The notes under the pieces: model-generated
Seen by the model: only the letters and a program-made list of their open reading frames with translations
Told to the model about the DNA's origin: nothing
Database searches by the model: none
Translations under genes and position numbers: made by a program
Assembly (NCBI RefSeq): GCF_000264455.2
Contig: NC_017958.1
Span: 873,001-937,000 of the forward strand
DNA length: 64,000 nucleotides
Direction: 5' to 3'
Origin: Tistrella mobilis KA081020-065
GTDB lineage: Bacteria; Pseudomonadota; Alphaproteobacteria; Tistrellales; Tistrellaceae
Part shown: piece after piece, positions 1-9,033 of the stretch
Numbering within the stretch: the first letter of the stretch is position 1
Layout: every line of letters starts with the position of its first letter

Positions 1-100
1 CCGCAATCTTCCGCGCATCCAGCCCCAGCTGGCCCAGAAGCCCGGCGACGGTCGGCTCGCCTGCAACCTCGCGGGCCTCGCCGTTGATCATCAGTCGCAT
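1..100 (-). CDS. thiS: Sulfur carrier protein ThiS, N-terminal part (cut by window edge)
   Basis: The first 33 residues are visible, starting MRLMINGEAREV and continuing through TVAGLLGQLGL. This matches the ubiquitin-like beta-grasp start of ThiS, which is about 65 residues long and carries sulfur as a C-terminal thiocarboxylate for synthesis of the thiamine thiazole ring. The ATG at 100 is preceded on the minus strand by GGAGA at a spacing of about 7, which supports this start. The diagnostic C-terminal GlyGly lies outside the window. The gene diverges from aroQ. I looked for a TPP riboswitch in 101-252 and saw no THI-box core. A related MoaD-type protein cannot be excluded from this fragment. 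Confidence 0.7.
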   Translation of the reverse strand, partial: MRLMINGEAREVAGEPTVAGLLGQLGLDARKIA

Positions 101-165
101 ACCAGGATCTCCGCTCGATATGATGCTCGGGCCCCGGGGTGGCGGAACGCCCGCTTCGAACGGCG

Positions 166-195
166 TTGCGCCCCGCGGCACGGGTGCTTTATAAC
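166..195 (+). promoter_or_regulatory. Candidate sigma-70 promoter for aroQ-accBC
   Basis: TTGCGC at 166-171 and TATAAC at 190-195 are separated by 18 bases, about 57 bases before the chosen aroQ ATG. The match is by eye only. It lies in the thiS-aroQ divergent spacer and fits the direction of aroQ. Confidence 0.35.
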
Positions 196-252
196 GCAGG
201 GCTGACGTGGCGTCCTCTCCTAATCACCGTTCACGGGGTATCGACAGCCCGC

Positions 253-732
253 ATGGCGCCGACCATCCTGGTCCTGAACGGACCGAACCTGAACCTGCTT
301 GGCACCCGCGAGCCCGAGGTCTACGGGCATACGACGCTGGACGACATCCGGCGTCTGTGCGAAGCCCGTGCCGCGGCCCTGGGGCTGGCGGTCGATTTCC
401 GCCAGTCGAACCACGAAGGCGTTCTCGTGGACTGGGTACAGGACGCCCGCACCTCTGCGGCAGGGATCGTGATCAATCCAGCCGCCTACACCCATACCTC
501 GGTCGCCCTGCTCGACGCGCTCACCGCGACGGCACTGCCGGTGATCGAGGTGCATTTGTCGAATATCCATCGTCGCGAAACGTTCCGGCATCATTCCTAT
601 GTGTCCCGGACGGCGGTCGGCGTGATCTGCGGCCTGGGGGCCACGGGTTACGCGCTGGCGATCGAGGCGATGGCCGGGCTGATCCCTGGGGGACAGGCCC
701 GCGCGGCCACGAAGGACCAATCGCATGTCTGA
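253..732 (+). CDS. aroQ: 3-dehydroquinate dehydratase, type II
   Basis: This enzyme dehydrates 3-dehydroquinate to 3-dehydroshikimate in the cytoplasmic shikimate pathway. The 159-residue protein begins [20 protein letters not shown]. It contains the family arginine and catalytic tyrosine in GTREPEVYG (R19, Y24), the substrate-binding block [10 protein letters not shown] and the late IEVHLSN block, all typical of the small dodecameric type II enzyme (about 145-150 residues). The open frame extends upstream to 139, but homology begins at the ATG at 253, so that start was chosen. The stop overlaps the accB start by 8 bases, indicating translational coupling. The aroQ-accB-accC order is common in alphaproteobacteria. 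Confidence 0.95.
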   Translation: MAPTILVLNGPNLNLLGTREPEVYGHTTLDDIRRLCEARAAALGLAVDFRQSNHEGVLVDWVQDARTSAAGIVINPAAYTHTSVALLDALTATALPVIEVHLSNIHRRETFRHHSYVSRTAVGVICGLGATGYALAIEAMAGLIPGGQARAATKDQSHV

Positions 733-1207
733 CACCAAGGCTCGTGCCGTCGATACCGGCCTGATCCGCGAACTGGCGCTGCTGCTCGACGAGACCGGCC
801 TGACCGAGATCGAGGTCGGCGCGGGCGAGGGTCGCATCCGCATCGCCCGCCAGGCGCCGGCGCAGATGACCGCCCCGCAGATGCTGTTCCAGGCGCCCGC
901 CGCCGCGGCCCCCGCGGCGGCCCCGGCCGCCGCAGCCCCTGCGGCACCGGTTGCAGCCGACCCCGCCAGCCATCCGGGCGCCGTGCCCTCGCCGATGGTG
1001 GGCACCGTCTATCTGGCCCCGGAACCGGGTGCGCCGGCCTTCGTCGCCGAAGGCCAGAGCGTGCGCGAGGGCCAGACCCTGCTGATCATCGAAGCCATGA
1101 AGGTGATGAACCATATCCGCGCCCCGCGGAGCGGCACCGTCAGCCGGCTTCTGGTGCAGAACGGCCAGCCGGTGGAATTCGGCGAGCCGCTGGCGATCAT
1201 CGAGTGA
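725..1207 (+). CDS. accB: Biotin carboxyl carrier protein of acetyl-CoA carboxylase
   Basis: The 160-residue carrier subunit of acetyl-CoA carboxylase holds biotin and shuttles CO2 between AccC and the carboxyltransferase for malonyl-CoA synthesis. Residues 1-45 form the N-terminal region. Residues 56-85 form an alanine/proline-rich flexible linker, and residues 88-160 the biotinyl domain. The biotinylation motif EAMKVMN places the modified lysine at K126, 34 residues from the C-terminus as usual. Two short sequences diagnostic of [18 protein letters not shown] and the EAMK block, are intact. The gene overlaps aroQ and lies 13 bases before accC, so all three are likely one transcript. Confidence 0.97.
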   Translation: MSDTKARAVDTGLIRELALLLDETGLTEIEVGAGEGRIRIARQAPAQMTAPQMLFQAPAAAAPAAAPAAAAPAAPVAADPASHPGAVPSPMVGTVYLAPEPGAPAFVAEGQSVREGQTLLIIEAMKVMNHIRAPRSGTVSRLLVQNGQPVEFGEPLAIIE

Positions 1208-1220
1208 CGCGGGAGCGATC

Positions 1221-2564
1221 ATGTTCGAGAAGGTGCTGATCGCCAATCGCGGCGAAATCGCATTGCGCGTCCATCGCGCCTGCCAGGAGATGGGCATCCG
1301 CACCGTTGCGGTCCATTCCACCGCCGATGCCGATGCCATGCATGTCCGTCTCGCCGACGAGAGCGTGTGCATCGGCCCGGCGCCCGCGCGCAATTCCTAT
1401 CTGAACATCCCGGCGATCATCGCCGCCGCCGAAATCACCGGCGCCGAGGCGGTGCATCCGGGCTATGGCTTCCTGTCCGAGAACGCCCAGTTCGCCGAGA
1501 TCGTCGAGGCCCACGGCCTGACCTTCATCGGCCCCACCCCGGACCATATCCGGCTGATGGGCGACAAGATCGAGGCCAAGCGCGCGGCCAGGGAGCTGGG
1601 CCTGCCGCTGGTGCCCGGCACCGACGGGCCGGTGACGGACGAAGCCGAGGCGATGAAGATCGCCCGCGAGATCGGCTTTCCGGTGCTGGTCAAGGCCGCC
1701 GCCGGCGGTGGCGGCCGCGGCATGAAGGTGGCCGAAAGCGCCGAGGGCCTGCGCGAGGCACTGCAGACCGCCCGCGCCGAGGCCAAGGCCGCTTTCGGAT
1801 CGGATGCGGTCTATCTTGAGAAGTATCTCGCAAATCCGCGCCATATCGAGATCCAGATCCTCTGCGACACCTTCGGGACCGTGGTGCATCTGGGCGAGCG
1901 CGACTGTTCTCTGCAGCGCCGCCATCAGAAGGTGCTGGAAGAGGCGCCGTCGCCGGCGATCGATGCGGCCGACCGCGCCCGCATGGGCGAGATCGTCGCC
2001 AATGCCATGCGCAAGCTGGGCTATCGCGGCGTCGGCACGGTGGAGTTCCTCTACGAGAACGGCGAGTTCTACTTCATCGAGATGAACACCCGCCTGCAGG
2101 TGGAGCATCCGATCACCGAGGCGATCACCGGCATCGATCTGGTGCGCGAGCAGATCCGGGTCGCCGCCGGCCAGCCGCTGGGCTTCACCCAGGACGACGT
2201 GCGCGTCCAGGGCCATGCCATCGAGTGCCGGATCAACGCCGAGAACTCCGAGACCTTCGCCCCCTCGCCGGGGCTGGTCGACACCTATCACGCCCCGGGC
2301 GGGCTGGGGGTGCGCGTGGACAGCGGCCTCTATCAGGGCTATCGCATCCCGCCCTATTACGACAGCCTGATCGCCAAGCTGGTGGTCCATGGCCGCAACC
2401 GCAACGAGTGCATCATGCGGCTGCGCCGGGCGCTGGAGGAATATGTCGTGGGCGGTATCGACACCACCCTGCCCCTGCATCAGCGCATCGCCCGCCATCC
2501 GGATTTCGTCGACGGCGTCTACGACATCCGCTGGCTGGAGGCCCTGGTCGCCAATCGCGGCTGA
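1221..2564 (+). CDS. accC: Acetyl-CoA carboxylase, biotin carboxylase subunit
   Basis: This subunit carboxylates the biotin on AccB using ATP and bicarbonate, the first half-reaction of malonyl-CoA formation. The protein is 447 residues, close to the 449 of E. coli AccC. It begins [16 protein letters not shown]. Seen in order are the N-terminal Rossmann-like domain with the [11 protein letters not shown] block, the ATP-grasp glycine-rich loop [12 protein letters not shown] near residue 165, and the catalytic block [13 protein letters not shown] near residue 290 that holds the metal-binding Glu/Asn and biotin-contacting Arg. It follows accB directly and is followed by a good hairpin terminator, which closes the aroQ-accBC operon. 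Confidence 0.97.
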   Translation: MFEKVLIANRGEIALRVHRACQEMGIRTVAVHSTADADAMHVRLADESVCIGPAPARNSYLNIPAIIAAAEITGAEAVHPGYGFLSENAQFAEIVEAHGLTFIGPTPDHIRLMGDKIEAKRAARELGLPLVPGTDGPVTDEAEAMKIAREIGFPVLVKAAAGGGGRGMKVAESAEGLREALQTARAEAKAAFGSDAVYLEKYLANPRHIEIQILCDTFGTVVHLGERDCSLQRRHQKVLEEAPSPAIDAADRARMGEIVANAMRKLGYRGVGTVEFLYENGEFYFIEMNTRLQVEHPITEAITGIDLVREQIRVAAGQPLGFTQDDVRVQGHAIECRINAENSETFAPSPGLVDTYHAPGGLGVRVDSGLYQGYRIPPYYDSLIAKLVVHGRNRNECIMRLRRALEEYVVGGIDTTLPLHQRIARHPDFVDGVYDIRWLEALVANRG

Positions 2565-2590
2565 TCCGGGACCATCCCGCATCAAGGGGC

Positions 2591-2631
2591 GGGCGGGCCG
2601 GAGGCGTTTCCGGCCCGCCCGTCTGCGTTTT
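2591..2631 (+). terminator. Rho-independent terminator after accC
   Basis: A perfect 12-base-pair GC stem (2591-2602 with 2609-2620) closes a six-base GGCGTT loop. It is followed by GTCTGCGTTTTA with four thymines at 2628-2631. It lies 27 bases after the accC stop. Confidence 0.75.
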
Positions 2632-2662
2632 ACCGGAGCCCACCCTCTCCCGGAGCCCTGCC

Positions 2663-3799
2663 ATGGCCGGCCTCTCCCCCGATCTGCAGACCCCATGCCT
2701 TGTGGTCGACGAGGCGAAGATGGCGGCAAATATCGACCGGATGGCCCGGCGGATCGCCGGGCTCGGCGTGGGCTTCAGGCCGCATCTGAAGACGGCCAAA
2801 TCGGTGGAGATCGCCCGGCGGATGCTGCCCGACATGGGCGGGCCGGCCACCGTCTCCACCCTTCGCGAGGCCGAGGTCTTCGCGGCGGCGGGCGTGCGCG
2901 ACATCCTTTATGCGGTCGGCATCACGCCCGCCAAGCTCGGCCGGGTGCAGGCGCTGAGGGCCCGGGGCTGCGATCTGGCGGTGATCCTGGATTCCGCCGG
3001 ACAGGCGCAGGCGGTTGCGGCAGCCTCTGCCGGGGCCGGCCCGATCCCGGTGCTGATCGAGATCGACTGCGACGGCAAGCGTGCGGGGCTCGCCCCCGAT
3101 GCGGCGGAGATCATCGAGATCGGCCATATCCTGCACGAAGGCGGGGCCGACCTCCGCGGGGTGATGACCCATGCCGGCGGCAGCTACGACGTCTCGGGCG
3201 CGGACGCCCATGCCGCCTTCGCCGAACGCGAGCGCCGGGCGGTGGTGACGGCGGCAGACCGGCTGCGCGCGGCCGGCCTGCCCTGCCCGGTGGTCAGCGT
3301 CGGCTCCACCCCCACGGCGCTTGCCGCCCGCGATCTTGCGGGCGTGACCGAGGTCCGCGCCGGGGTCTATGTCTTTTTCGATCTGGTGATGGCCGGGATC
3401 GGCGCCTGCGCGGTAGACGACATCGCGCTCTCCGTCGCCACCACCGTGATCGGCCACCGCCCCGACCGGGGCTGGATCCTGGTCGATGCCGGCTGGATGG
3501 CGCTGTCGCGCGATCGCGGCACGGCCGGCCAGGCGGTCGATCAGGGCTATGGGCTGGTGCTGACTGCGGATGGCCGGGTGATCCCGGATCTGATCGTCAC
3601 CGGCGCCAATCAGGAACACGGCATCCTGGCCCTGCGTCCCGGTGCGGCGGCCACGCCGCCGGAGCTGCCGGTCGGCACGCTGCTGCGCATCCTGCCCAAC
3701 CATGCCTGCGCCACCGCCGCACAGTTCGACGCCTATCACGTCATCCCGGCGGATATTGGCGCCGCCCCGGCGATCTGGCCGCGTTTCGGCGGCTGGTGA
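2663..3799 (+). CDS. D-threonine aldolase / D-serine dehydratase-type PLP enzyme (DSD1 family)
   Basis: This is a 378-residue fold-type III PLP enzyme with an N-terminal alanine-racemase-like barrel and a C-terminal beta domain. The PLP lysine is probably K43 in RPHLKTAKS. The late motif LPNHAC gives H347 and C349, matching the divalent-metal pair of DSD1-type D-serine dehydratases and D-threonine aldolases. Family activities are retro-aldol cleavage of D-threonine or 3-hydroxy-D-aspartate and D-serine dehydration; the sequence alone does not choose between them. The ATG at 2663 follows CGGAG with a spacing of about 7, and the homology starts there rather than at upstream in-frame codons. It lies alone after the accC terminator. 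Confidence 0.85.
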   Translation: MAGLSPDLQTPCLVVDEAKMAANIDRMARRIAGLGVGFRPHLKTAKSVEIARRMLPDMGGPATVSTLREAEVFAAAGVRDILYAVGITPAKLGRVQALRARGCDLAVILDSAGQAQAVAAASAGAGPIPVLIEIDCDGKRAGLAPDAAEIIEIGHILHEGGADLRGVMTHAGGSYDVSGADAHAAFAERERRAVVTAADRLRAAGLPCPVVSVGSTPTALAARDLAGVTEVRAGVYVFFDLVMAGIGACAVDDIALSVATTVIGHRPDRGWILVDAGWMALSRDRGTAGQAVDQGYGLVLTADGRVIPDLIVTGANQEHGILALRPGAAATPPELPVGTLLRILPNHACATAAQFDAYHVIPADIGAAPAIWPRFGGW

Positions 3800-3888
3800 T
3801 CCGGCGACCAGTGACACGGCGATGATTCACGGCTCCTGTTGAAGGGAGGCCACCGGGTCCCGATCTGGAAAGGTGACGCGGCTGCCCT

Positions 3889-5382
3889 TTGTCAGCCGGA
3901 TTGCCCATTCACGACCGGAACCGCACCCTCTTGTCCACCTCTCCCTTCGATCGCCTGGGCCTGGAAGCCCGCCGTCTTGCCCGCCGCCTGACGCCTGAGG
4001 CGCTGGCAGAAGAGGCGGCGTCTCTGCTCGACCGGCCGCTCCGGCTGGGGGTGACCGGTCTTGCCCGGTCGGGCAAGACCGTGTTCACCACCGCGGTCGC
4101 CCGCGCCCTGCTGTTTCCCGACCGCTTGCCCTTCCTTCAGGCCCGCGCCGATGGCCGGCTGATCGGCGCCGAGCTGCGCCGGCCGGGCGATCCCGAGATC
4201 CCGCGCTTCGCCTATGAAACCCATCTGGCGCGACTGGCCGGCAGCGATGGCGAGATGCCGGGCTGGCCCGCCTCCACCCGCATGCTCTCGCAACTACGCA
4301 TGGGGCTGCGCTGGAAACCGGCCGGCATGGTCGACCGGCGGATCAGGCCTGTACGCGAGCTGACGCTCGATATCATCGACTATCCGGGCGAATGGCTACT
4401 CGATCTGGCATTGATCGAGCGCAGCTTCGCCGACTGGTCGGCCGAGGCTCTGGCCACGCTGCGCCAGGGGCCACGCGCCGAGCTGGCCCGCCCCTTCCTC
4501 GCCCGGTTGGAAACCCTGGATCCGGCCGCCCCGGCCGATGACGTGACGCTCGCCGAACTCGGCCAGGGCTGGAGCGCGCATCTGATTGCCTGCCGTACGG
4601 CGGGACTTGCCGTCTCGCGCCTCGGCCCCGGCCGTTTTCTGGTGCCGGGCGATCTGGAAGGCGCGCCGGTGCTGGCCTTCTCCCCTCTGCCGGAACCCAA
4701 GGGGCGCGTGCCCTCGGGCAGTTTGTATGCCGTGGCGGCGGAGCGTTTCGACCAGTATCGCAAGCGCATCGTCGGCCGCTTCTTCCGAGAACATTTCGCG
4801 CGGCTGGACCGCCAGGTGGTGCTGGTCGACCTGCCCGGTGCGCTCAGCGCCGGGGCCGATGCCGTGGAGGATCTGAAGCTCGCCCTGACCGAAAGCCTGG
4901 GCGCCTTCCGCTATGGCCGCGGCCACGGCATGATCGGCCGGCTGCTGTCGGGCGTGCGCATCGACCGGGTGCTGTTCGCCGCCACCAAGGCCGACCAGGT
5001 GCCGGCCGCCCAGCATGCCCGGCTGGACGCGCTGATGCAGTCGCTGGTGGCCGATGCCGCGCGCGCGATCCGCTTCGAGGGGGCCGAGACCCGCACACTG
5101 GCCATCGCCGCGGTCAAGGCGGCGGAAAGCGTGTTCGCCGAGCATGACGGCCGCAACCTCGCCTGCGTGCGCGGCCGCATCGCCGGCCGCAAGCGGCCGT
5201 CGGTGGTCTATCCGGGCGAGTTGCCGGCCGATCCGGCCGAGGCGCTGGCCCGGGCCGCCGGTGGCGGTTTCGACTTCCCGCCCTTCCTGCCGCCCGAGGG
5301 TCTGGTCCGCGACGGCCATGGCATGGCCCATATCCGCCTGGATCAGGCGCTGGATCATCTGATCGGAGACCGGCTCGGATGA
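3889..5382 (+). CDS. YcjX family P-loop protein (DUF463)
   Basis: This is a 497-residue cytoplasmic P-loop protein of the YcjX/DUF463 family. It shows a Walker A-like GLARSGKTVF near residue 58, the DIIDYPGEWLLDL block near residue 165 and the VVLVDLPGAL block near residue 315. E. coli YcjX is a stress-linked GTPase-like protein encoded with YcjF; its exact task is not settled. The frame has no ATG before the conserved region and is closed by TGA at 3874. Possible starts are TTG at 3889, 3901 or 3931, none with a convincing ribosome site, so the start is uncertain. The stop overlaps ycjF by 4 bases (ATGA), as expected for this pair. Confidence 0.88.
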   Translation: MSAGLPIHDRNRTLLSTSPFDRLGLEARRLARRLTPEALAEEAASLLDRPLRLGVTGLARSGKTVFTTAVARALLFPDRLPFLQARADGRLIGAELRRPGDPEIPRFAYETHLARLAGSDGEMPGWPASTRMLSQLRMGLRWKPAGMVDRRIRPVRELTLDIIDYPGEWLLDLALIERSFADWSAEALATLRQGPRAELARPFLARLETLDPAAPADDVTLAELGQGWSAHLIACRTAGLAVSRLGPGRFLVPGDLEGAPVLAFSPLPEPKGRVPSGSLYAVAAERFDQYRKRIVGRFFREHFARLDRQVVLVDLPGALSAGADAVEDLKLALTESLGAFRYGRGHGMIGRLLSGVRIDRVLFAATKADQVPAAQHARLDALMQSLVADAARAIRFEGAETRTLAIAAVKAAESVFAEHDGRNLACVRGRIAGRKRPSVVYPGELPADPAEALARAAGGGFDFPPFLPPEGLVRDGHGMAHIRLDQALDHLIGDRLG

Positions 5383-6446
5383 CCGACCGCCCGCGCATTT
5401 TCGACGAACCGGCCGCAACGCCGCCCCGCCGTCCGGCAGCCGCCCATGCGGCAGCGTCGGGCCCGCTGGAGCTGCCCGAAGCGGCCGCCCTGACCGCACG
5501 GCCGGCAGAGGAGGCGGCACTGCCCGCCACAGTGCCCGGCCGCGGGCTGATGCCGGATCTGGCGCCCGGGGCCGCGACGCGCCGCACCGGCCGCCGGCTG
5601 CTCTGGGGCGGGCTCGGCGGCCTTGCGGTGGCGCTGATCGGCTTCGAGACCTGGGATCTCGCCACCCGCGCCTTCGCCCATGCCGACTGGCTGGGCTGGA
5701 TGGTCACCGGGCTCGGCGTCGCCACGCTTGGCGGGCTCGGCATTCTGGGCGGCGCCGAGATTGCCGCCCTCCGGCGGCTTGCCCGGGTCGACGGGCTGCG
5801 GGACGAGGCGGAACGGCTGGTGGCACCGGATGCCCTGCACGACCCCGCCGCGGCCGCCGATGCCGCGGCCCTCGCCGCCCGGGTCGCGGCCCTCTACGAG
5901 GCCCGGCCGGGGCTTGCCGCCGCGCGGGCCGATTTCGCCGCCCAATTGACCGATGCCCATGACGCCGCCGAGGCCCTGGCCCTGACCGAACGCCTGCTGC
6001 TGGCCCCGATCGATGCCGAGGCGCGGCGGCTGGTGCTGCTGGCCGCCCGCGACACGGCCCTGGCGACCGCCGCCAGCCCGGCGGCCCTGCTGGATGCCGC
6101 GGTGGTGCTGTGGCGCAATGCCCGGCTGGTGCGCGAGGTGGCGGCACTCTACGGCGTGCGGCCCGGGCGGATCGCCAGCCTGAAGATCGTGCGCCGCAGC
6201 CTGGGTGCGGCCGCCGTCGCCGGCATGGGCGAGGCCGGCCAGGATACCGCCGTCGACGCGCTGGGCGGCGGGCTTGCCGCCGCGGTCTCGGCCCGGCTGG
6301 GCCAGGGCGTGGTCAACGGCCTGGTCGCCGCCCGCATCGGGCTCGGCGCCATGGAAGCCTGCCGCCCCCTGCCCTTCCGGGCAGTGAAGCGGCCGCGCAC
6401 CACCGATCTGCGCCGCGACATGATGCGGATGCTGACGGGCAACTGA
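5379..6446 (+). CDS. YcjF family inner-membrane protein (TIGR01620/DUF697)
   Basis: This 355-residue protein is the usual membrane partner of YcjX. A proline/alanine-rich N-terminal region (1-60) is followed by two membrane helices, about 65-84 and 103-124. A long alpha-helical cytoplasmic domain follows. The C-terminal region contains GMGEAGQDTAVDALGGGLAA and AARIGLGAMEACRPLPF, characteristic of the DUF697-like end of this family. Start and order are fixed by the 4-base ATGA overlap with the ycjX stop. The pair interrupts the accC-aat neighbourhood that many alphaproteobacteria keep together. The function is unknown beyond membrane-stress association in enterobacteria. Confidence 0.85.
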   Translation: MTDRPRIFDEPAATPPRRPAAAHAAASGPLELPEAAALTARPAEEAALPATVPGRGLMPDLAPGAATRRTGRRLLWGGLGGLAVALIGFETWDLATRAFAHADWLGWMVTGLGVATLGGLGILGGAEIAALRRLARVDGLRDEAERLVAPDALHDPAAAADAAALAARVAALYEARPGLAAARADFAAQLTDAHDAAEALALTERLLLAPIDAEARRLVLLAARDTALATAASPAALLDAAVVLWRNARLVREVAALYGVRPGRIASLKIVRRSLGAAAVAGMGEAGQDTAVDALGGGLAAAVSARLGQGVVNGLVAARIGLGAMEACRPLPFRAVKRPRTTDLRRDMMRMLTGN

Positions 6447-6578
6447 CGGCTGCTCTTGCCACCCGGCGCCACGGGGTGCAGGTTGGGTGCCGGCTGCAGG
6501 TCAGGGACCGGGGCGACGTTGAGGAACGCGGCCGGCCACCCCACATCTGGAGCAGTTTCCTCCCCAGGGACATCCGGC

Positions 6579-7301
6579 ATGCATCTGACGCCCGACCTGC
6601 TGCTGCGCGCCTATGTCTGCGGCATCTTCCCGATGGCCGAGTCGGGCGACAAACCCGAACTCTACTGGGTCGACCCCGACCGGCGCGGCGTGCTGCCGCT
6701 GGATGGCTTTCACCTGCCGCGCAAGCTGCGCAAGACTATCCGCCGCCAGCCGTTCACCGTGACCGTGGATGCCGATTTCGAGGGCGTGATGCGCGGCTGC
6801 GCGACCCCTGCCCCCGGGCGCGAGCGGACCTGGATCAATGACGAGATCCTGACGCTTTATACCGAGCTGCACCAGATGGGCCATGCCCACAGCATCGAGG
6901 TACGGGAGGGCGACGAGCTGGTCGGCGGGCTGTACGGCGTGTCGCTGGGAGCGGCGTTTTTCGGCGAAAGCATGTTCAGCCGCCGCACCGATGCCAGCAA
7001 GGTGGCGCTGGTCCATCTGGTGGCCCGGCTGAAACGTGGCGGCTATCGGCTGCTCGACACCCAGTTCGTGACCGACCACCTGACCCGCTTCGGGGCGATC
7101 GAGATCCCGCGTGGGGTCTATCAGGACCGGTTGCGCAATGCGCTGGGCATCAGGGCGAGCTTCATCCCCGAGCCTTTCGGTTTCGGCGCGGGCACGCCCG
7201 ATCAGGTGCTGGCGGCGATCGACGGCCCGGTGGCACAGCCCCGGCGGCGGCGGCCGCGCGATCCGATGGACGATGCCGATGCGGTGGTGGTGGAGGTCTG
7301 A
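6579..7301 (+). CDS. aat: Leucyl/phenylalanyl-tRNA--protein transferase
   Basis: Aat transfers Leu or Phe from aminoacyl-tRNA to the N-terminal Lys or Arg of proteins, making N-degrons for ClpAP. The 240-residue protein begins [20 protein letters not shown] and has the family blocks [49 protein letters not shown] and [16 protein letters not shown]. The reading frame runs upstream to 6456, but homology starts at the ATG at 6579, which is preceded by AGGGA at a spacing of 8. It ends 6 bases before the convergent DUF2155 gene. The acidic C-terminal tail after residue 220 is not conserved in the family. Confidence 0.96.
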   Translation: MHLTPDLLLRAYVCGIFPMAESGDKPELYWVDPDRRGVLPLDGFHLPRKLRKTIRRQPFTVTVDADFEGVMRGCATPAPGRERTWINDEILTLYTELHQMGHAHSIEVREGDELVGGLYGVSLGAAFFGESMFSRRTDASKVALVHLVARLKRGGYRLLDTQFVTDHLTRFGAIEIPRGVYQDRLRNALGIRASFIPEPFGFGAGTPDQVLAAIDGPVAQPRRRRPRDPMDDADAVVVEV

Positions 7302-7307
7302 GCGGGA

Positions 7308-7751
7308 TCAGCCCGCGGGCTTCGCGGCGCCCTCGTCCGACGGCTCCGGCGCCTTGTCGACGCAGGAGATCGGCCAGATATCGTAGATCGGGTTGTCGAG
7401 TGCGTTCAGACCCGGCGAGGAGGCGAACATCCAGCCGTCGAAGATCCGCTCGGTCGGTGCCGAAGCGGTGGTCTGCTGCACTTCCAGGAAGACCCGGGCC
7501 TCAGGGGCCTGTTCCGGCGGCGCGCTTTCGCAATAGCGCACGGTGATCACCAGCGAGCCGAATTCGACCGGCTGGTCGATGGGCGCCACGATCCGGCTGA
7601 TCCGCGCCGTCACCTTGTTCAGGCCGTTGAAGATCGCGACCTTGCCCGGGATGCCGCCCGTTCCACCCGTCTGCTGCTGCGCGGCGGCAGGGCCCGAGGC
7701 CAGAAGCAGGGCGCCGAGCGCCACGGTCGCAAGGCTGCGCATCCTGATCAT
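7308..7751 (-). CDS. DUF2155 domain-containing exported protein
   Basis: The 147-residue protein has an N-terminal signal peptide (MIRMRSLATV followed by a hydrophobic stretch, cleavage likely after AAAQ near residue 25). The mature part carries the DUF2155 core: VAIFNGLNKVTARI, a VRYCE segment and RIFDGWMFASSPGLNALDNP, with one more cysteine in WPISC. The family is alphaproteobacterial and predicted periplasmic or envelope-associated; its biochemical role is unknown. The start overlaps the mlaD stop by 4 bases, so the two genes are co-translated. This position next to mlaD and NDUFA12 and near aat is a familiar alphaproteobacterial arrangement. Confidence 0.9.
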   Translation of the reverse strand: MIRMRSLATVALGALLLASGPAAAQQQTGGTGGIPGKVAIFNGLNKVTARISRIVAPIDQPVEFGSLVITVRYCESAPPEQAPEARVFLEVQQTTASAPTERIFDGWMFASSPGLNALDNPIYDIWPISCVDKAPEPSDEGAAKPAG

Positions 7752-8269
7752 TCCGCGAACGGATCCTTCTTCGCCGCACCGCCGGCGGCGGGGGCTTCGG
7801 CACCGGCCGGCTTCTCCTCGCCGCTGCCGCCGGACGAGAAGAGATAGCGGCCGATCAGCGATTCGAGGCTGACCGAGGACTGGGTATAGGTGATCGCCTG
7901 GCCCGGCTGCAGCATGCGATCATCGCCGCCCGGCACCACCGAGACGTATTTGTCGCCCAGCAGGCCCGAACTTGCGATCTCGGCCGAGCTGTCGGCCGGC
8001 AGCTTGATCGTGGGGTCGATCGACAGCGTGATCTCGGCGCGATAGGTCTCGGGGTTCAGATGCTGGCCGGTGACGCTGCCGACCTTGATGCCGCCGATGC
8101 GGACCTCCGAGCCGGGCACGATGCCGTCGACACTGTCGAAAGCGGCGGTCAGGGCATAGCCACTGCCGCTGCCGCCGCGCCCGGCGCCGGTATAGGCATG
8201 GACGGCGAAGCCGACCGCGACCGCGATGACGGCCGCGCCGAGCAGGGTTTCGACGACACTGCGCTGCAA
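7748..8269 (-). CDS. mlaD: MlaD-type MCE lipid-transport protein
   Basis: MlaD is the periplasmic substrate-binding part of the Mla system that moves phospholipids between outer and inner membrane. The 173-residue protein has one N-terminal membrane anchor (about 7-25) and an MCE domain (about 37-118) with GSEVRIGGIKVGSV and the LLGDKYVSVVPG block. A low-complexity Ala/Pro/Gly/Lys C-terminal tail follows. Length and layout match MlaD. The rest of the Mla operon (MlaE, MlaF) is not in this window. The gene is followed by DUF2155 with a 4-base overlap and preceded by the NDUFA12 gene 80 bases upstream on the same strand. Confidence 0.92.
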   Translation of the reverse strand: MQRSVVETLLGAAVIAVAVGFAVHAYTGAGRGGSGSGYALTAAFDSVDGIVPGSEVRIGGIKVGSVTGQHLNPETYRAEITLSIDPTIKLPADSSAEIASSGLLGDKYVSVVPGGDDRMLQPGQAITYTQSSVSLESLIGRYLFSSGGSGEEKPAGAEAPAAGGAAKKDPFAE

Positions 8270-8349
8270 GCTCTGCTTCCTTCCGGCCGTTGGATCCGGA
8301 TCAGCTGCGACGGCCGGCGACAGTGCCGGCCGGCAGATACCCGATCAGA

Positions 8350-8697
8350 TCAGGACGGCGTCCAGGGTTCGTAGTCACCGGTGGCCTTGGGCCGCTCGCC
8401 GCCGGCCAGGATATGGCCCTTGGGCAGATAGGCTTCGGCGCTGCCGGTGTGGTTCGGCTCGAACGGCTTTTCCCAGGTCTTGCGCGCCAGCGGCGCCTCG
8501 ACCGGGGTCTGGTCGGTGGTGCCGTGCAGCCAGCGATGCCATTCCGGCGGCACCGTGGTCGGGTCGACACCCTTGCCATAGGTCACCCAGCGCTTGGACG
8601 GGTTGTCCTTGTGCCGGAAATAACGGTTCCCGAACTCGTCCTCGCCCACGGACACGCCGTGGCGCAGGGTGTAAAGACGTGTCATGAGATTGGTCAT
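8350..8697 (-). CDS. NADH:ubiquinone oxidoreductase accessory subunit NDUFA12 family
   Basis: This is the 115-residue bacterial homologue of mitochondrial complex I accessory subunit NDUFA12 (B17.2), which is almost confined to alphaproteobacteria. The diagnostic run is GEDEFGNRYFRHK, followed by RWVTYGKGVDPTTVPPEWH and LHGTTD. The C-terminal half, with KPFEPNHTGSAEAYLPKGH, matches the extended bacterial form. The frame could begin at a GTG at 8706, but the ATG at 8697 (MTNLMTRLYTL) is a more usual start. It lies upstream of mlaD-DUF2155 and divergent from nrdJ. Confidence 0.93.
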   Translation of the reverse strand: MTNLMTRLYTLRHGVSVGEDEFGNRYFRHKDNPSKRWVTYGKGVDPTTVPPEWHRWLHGTTDQTPVEAPLARKTWEKPFEPNHTGSAEAYLPKGHILAGGERPKATGDYEPWTPS

Positions 8698-8966
8698 GGG
8701 GTCCACTATCCGGATGACTGGCCGCCGCCAAGATAGGGGTTGCCCCCCGGGTGCGCAAGCCTCGGCCGTGCAGGGCGGGCATATGTGCCGTGCAGGGGTG
8801 GCCGCGGCGCTGCATTACGCATCGATGACAGCCATCCTGTCCACAGGCCGCTTGTGGAAAAGCGGGGGAAGAATCGCCCGGTTCCGGCGCGGAATCAAGG
8901 CCCTCCGGGGCTTTGCGCGAATGCTGTGCGAAGTCCCGGACATGGCGGGCTTTTCCATACATGACC

Positions 8967-9012
8967 ACACCATATAGATAAAATCCCCCGCAAGACCCCC
9001 TAGATATTGTAA
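8967..9012 (+). promoter_or_regulatory. Candidate tandem NrdR boxes upstream of nrdJ
   Basis: The 644-base spacer 8698-9341 holds no gene. Within it, box 1 (8967-8982) reads ACACCATATAGATAAA and box 2 (8997-9012) reads CCCCTAGATATTGTAA. Box 2 keeps the C-w-A-n-A-T-A-T-w-G-T core of the NrdR consensus; box 1 is weaker. Their starts are 30 bases apart, close to the roughly 31-base spacing usual for NrdR pairs. NrdR represses ribonucleotide reductase genes. No cobalamin riboswitch core was recognised in the spacer. Confidence 0.5.
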
Positions 9013-9033
9013 GGCAGGGTGCTCGGAAAACAC

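Noticed and set aside
101-252. TPP riboswitch upstream of thiS
   Set aside because: No THI-box core sequence could be found on the minus strand.
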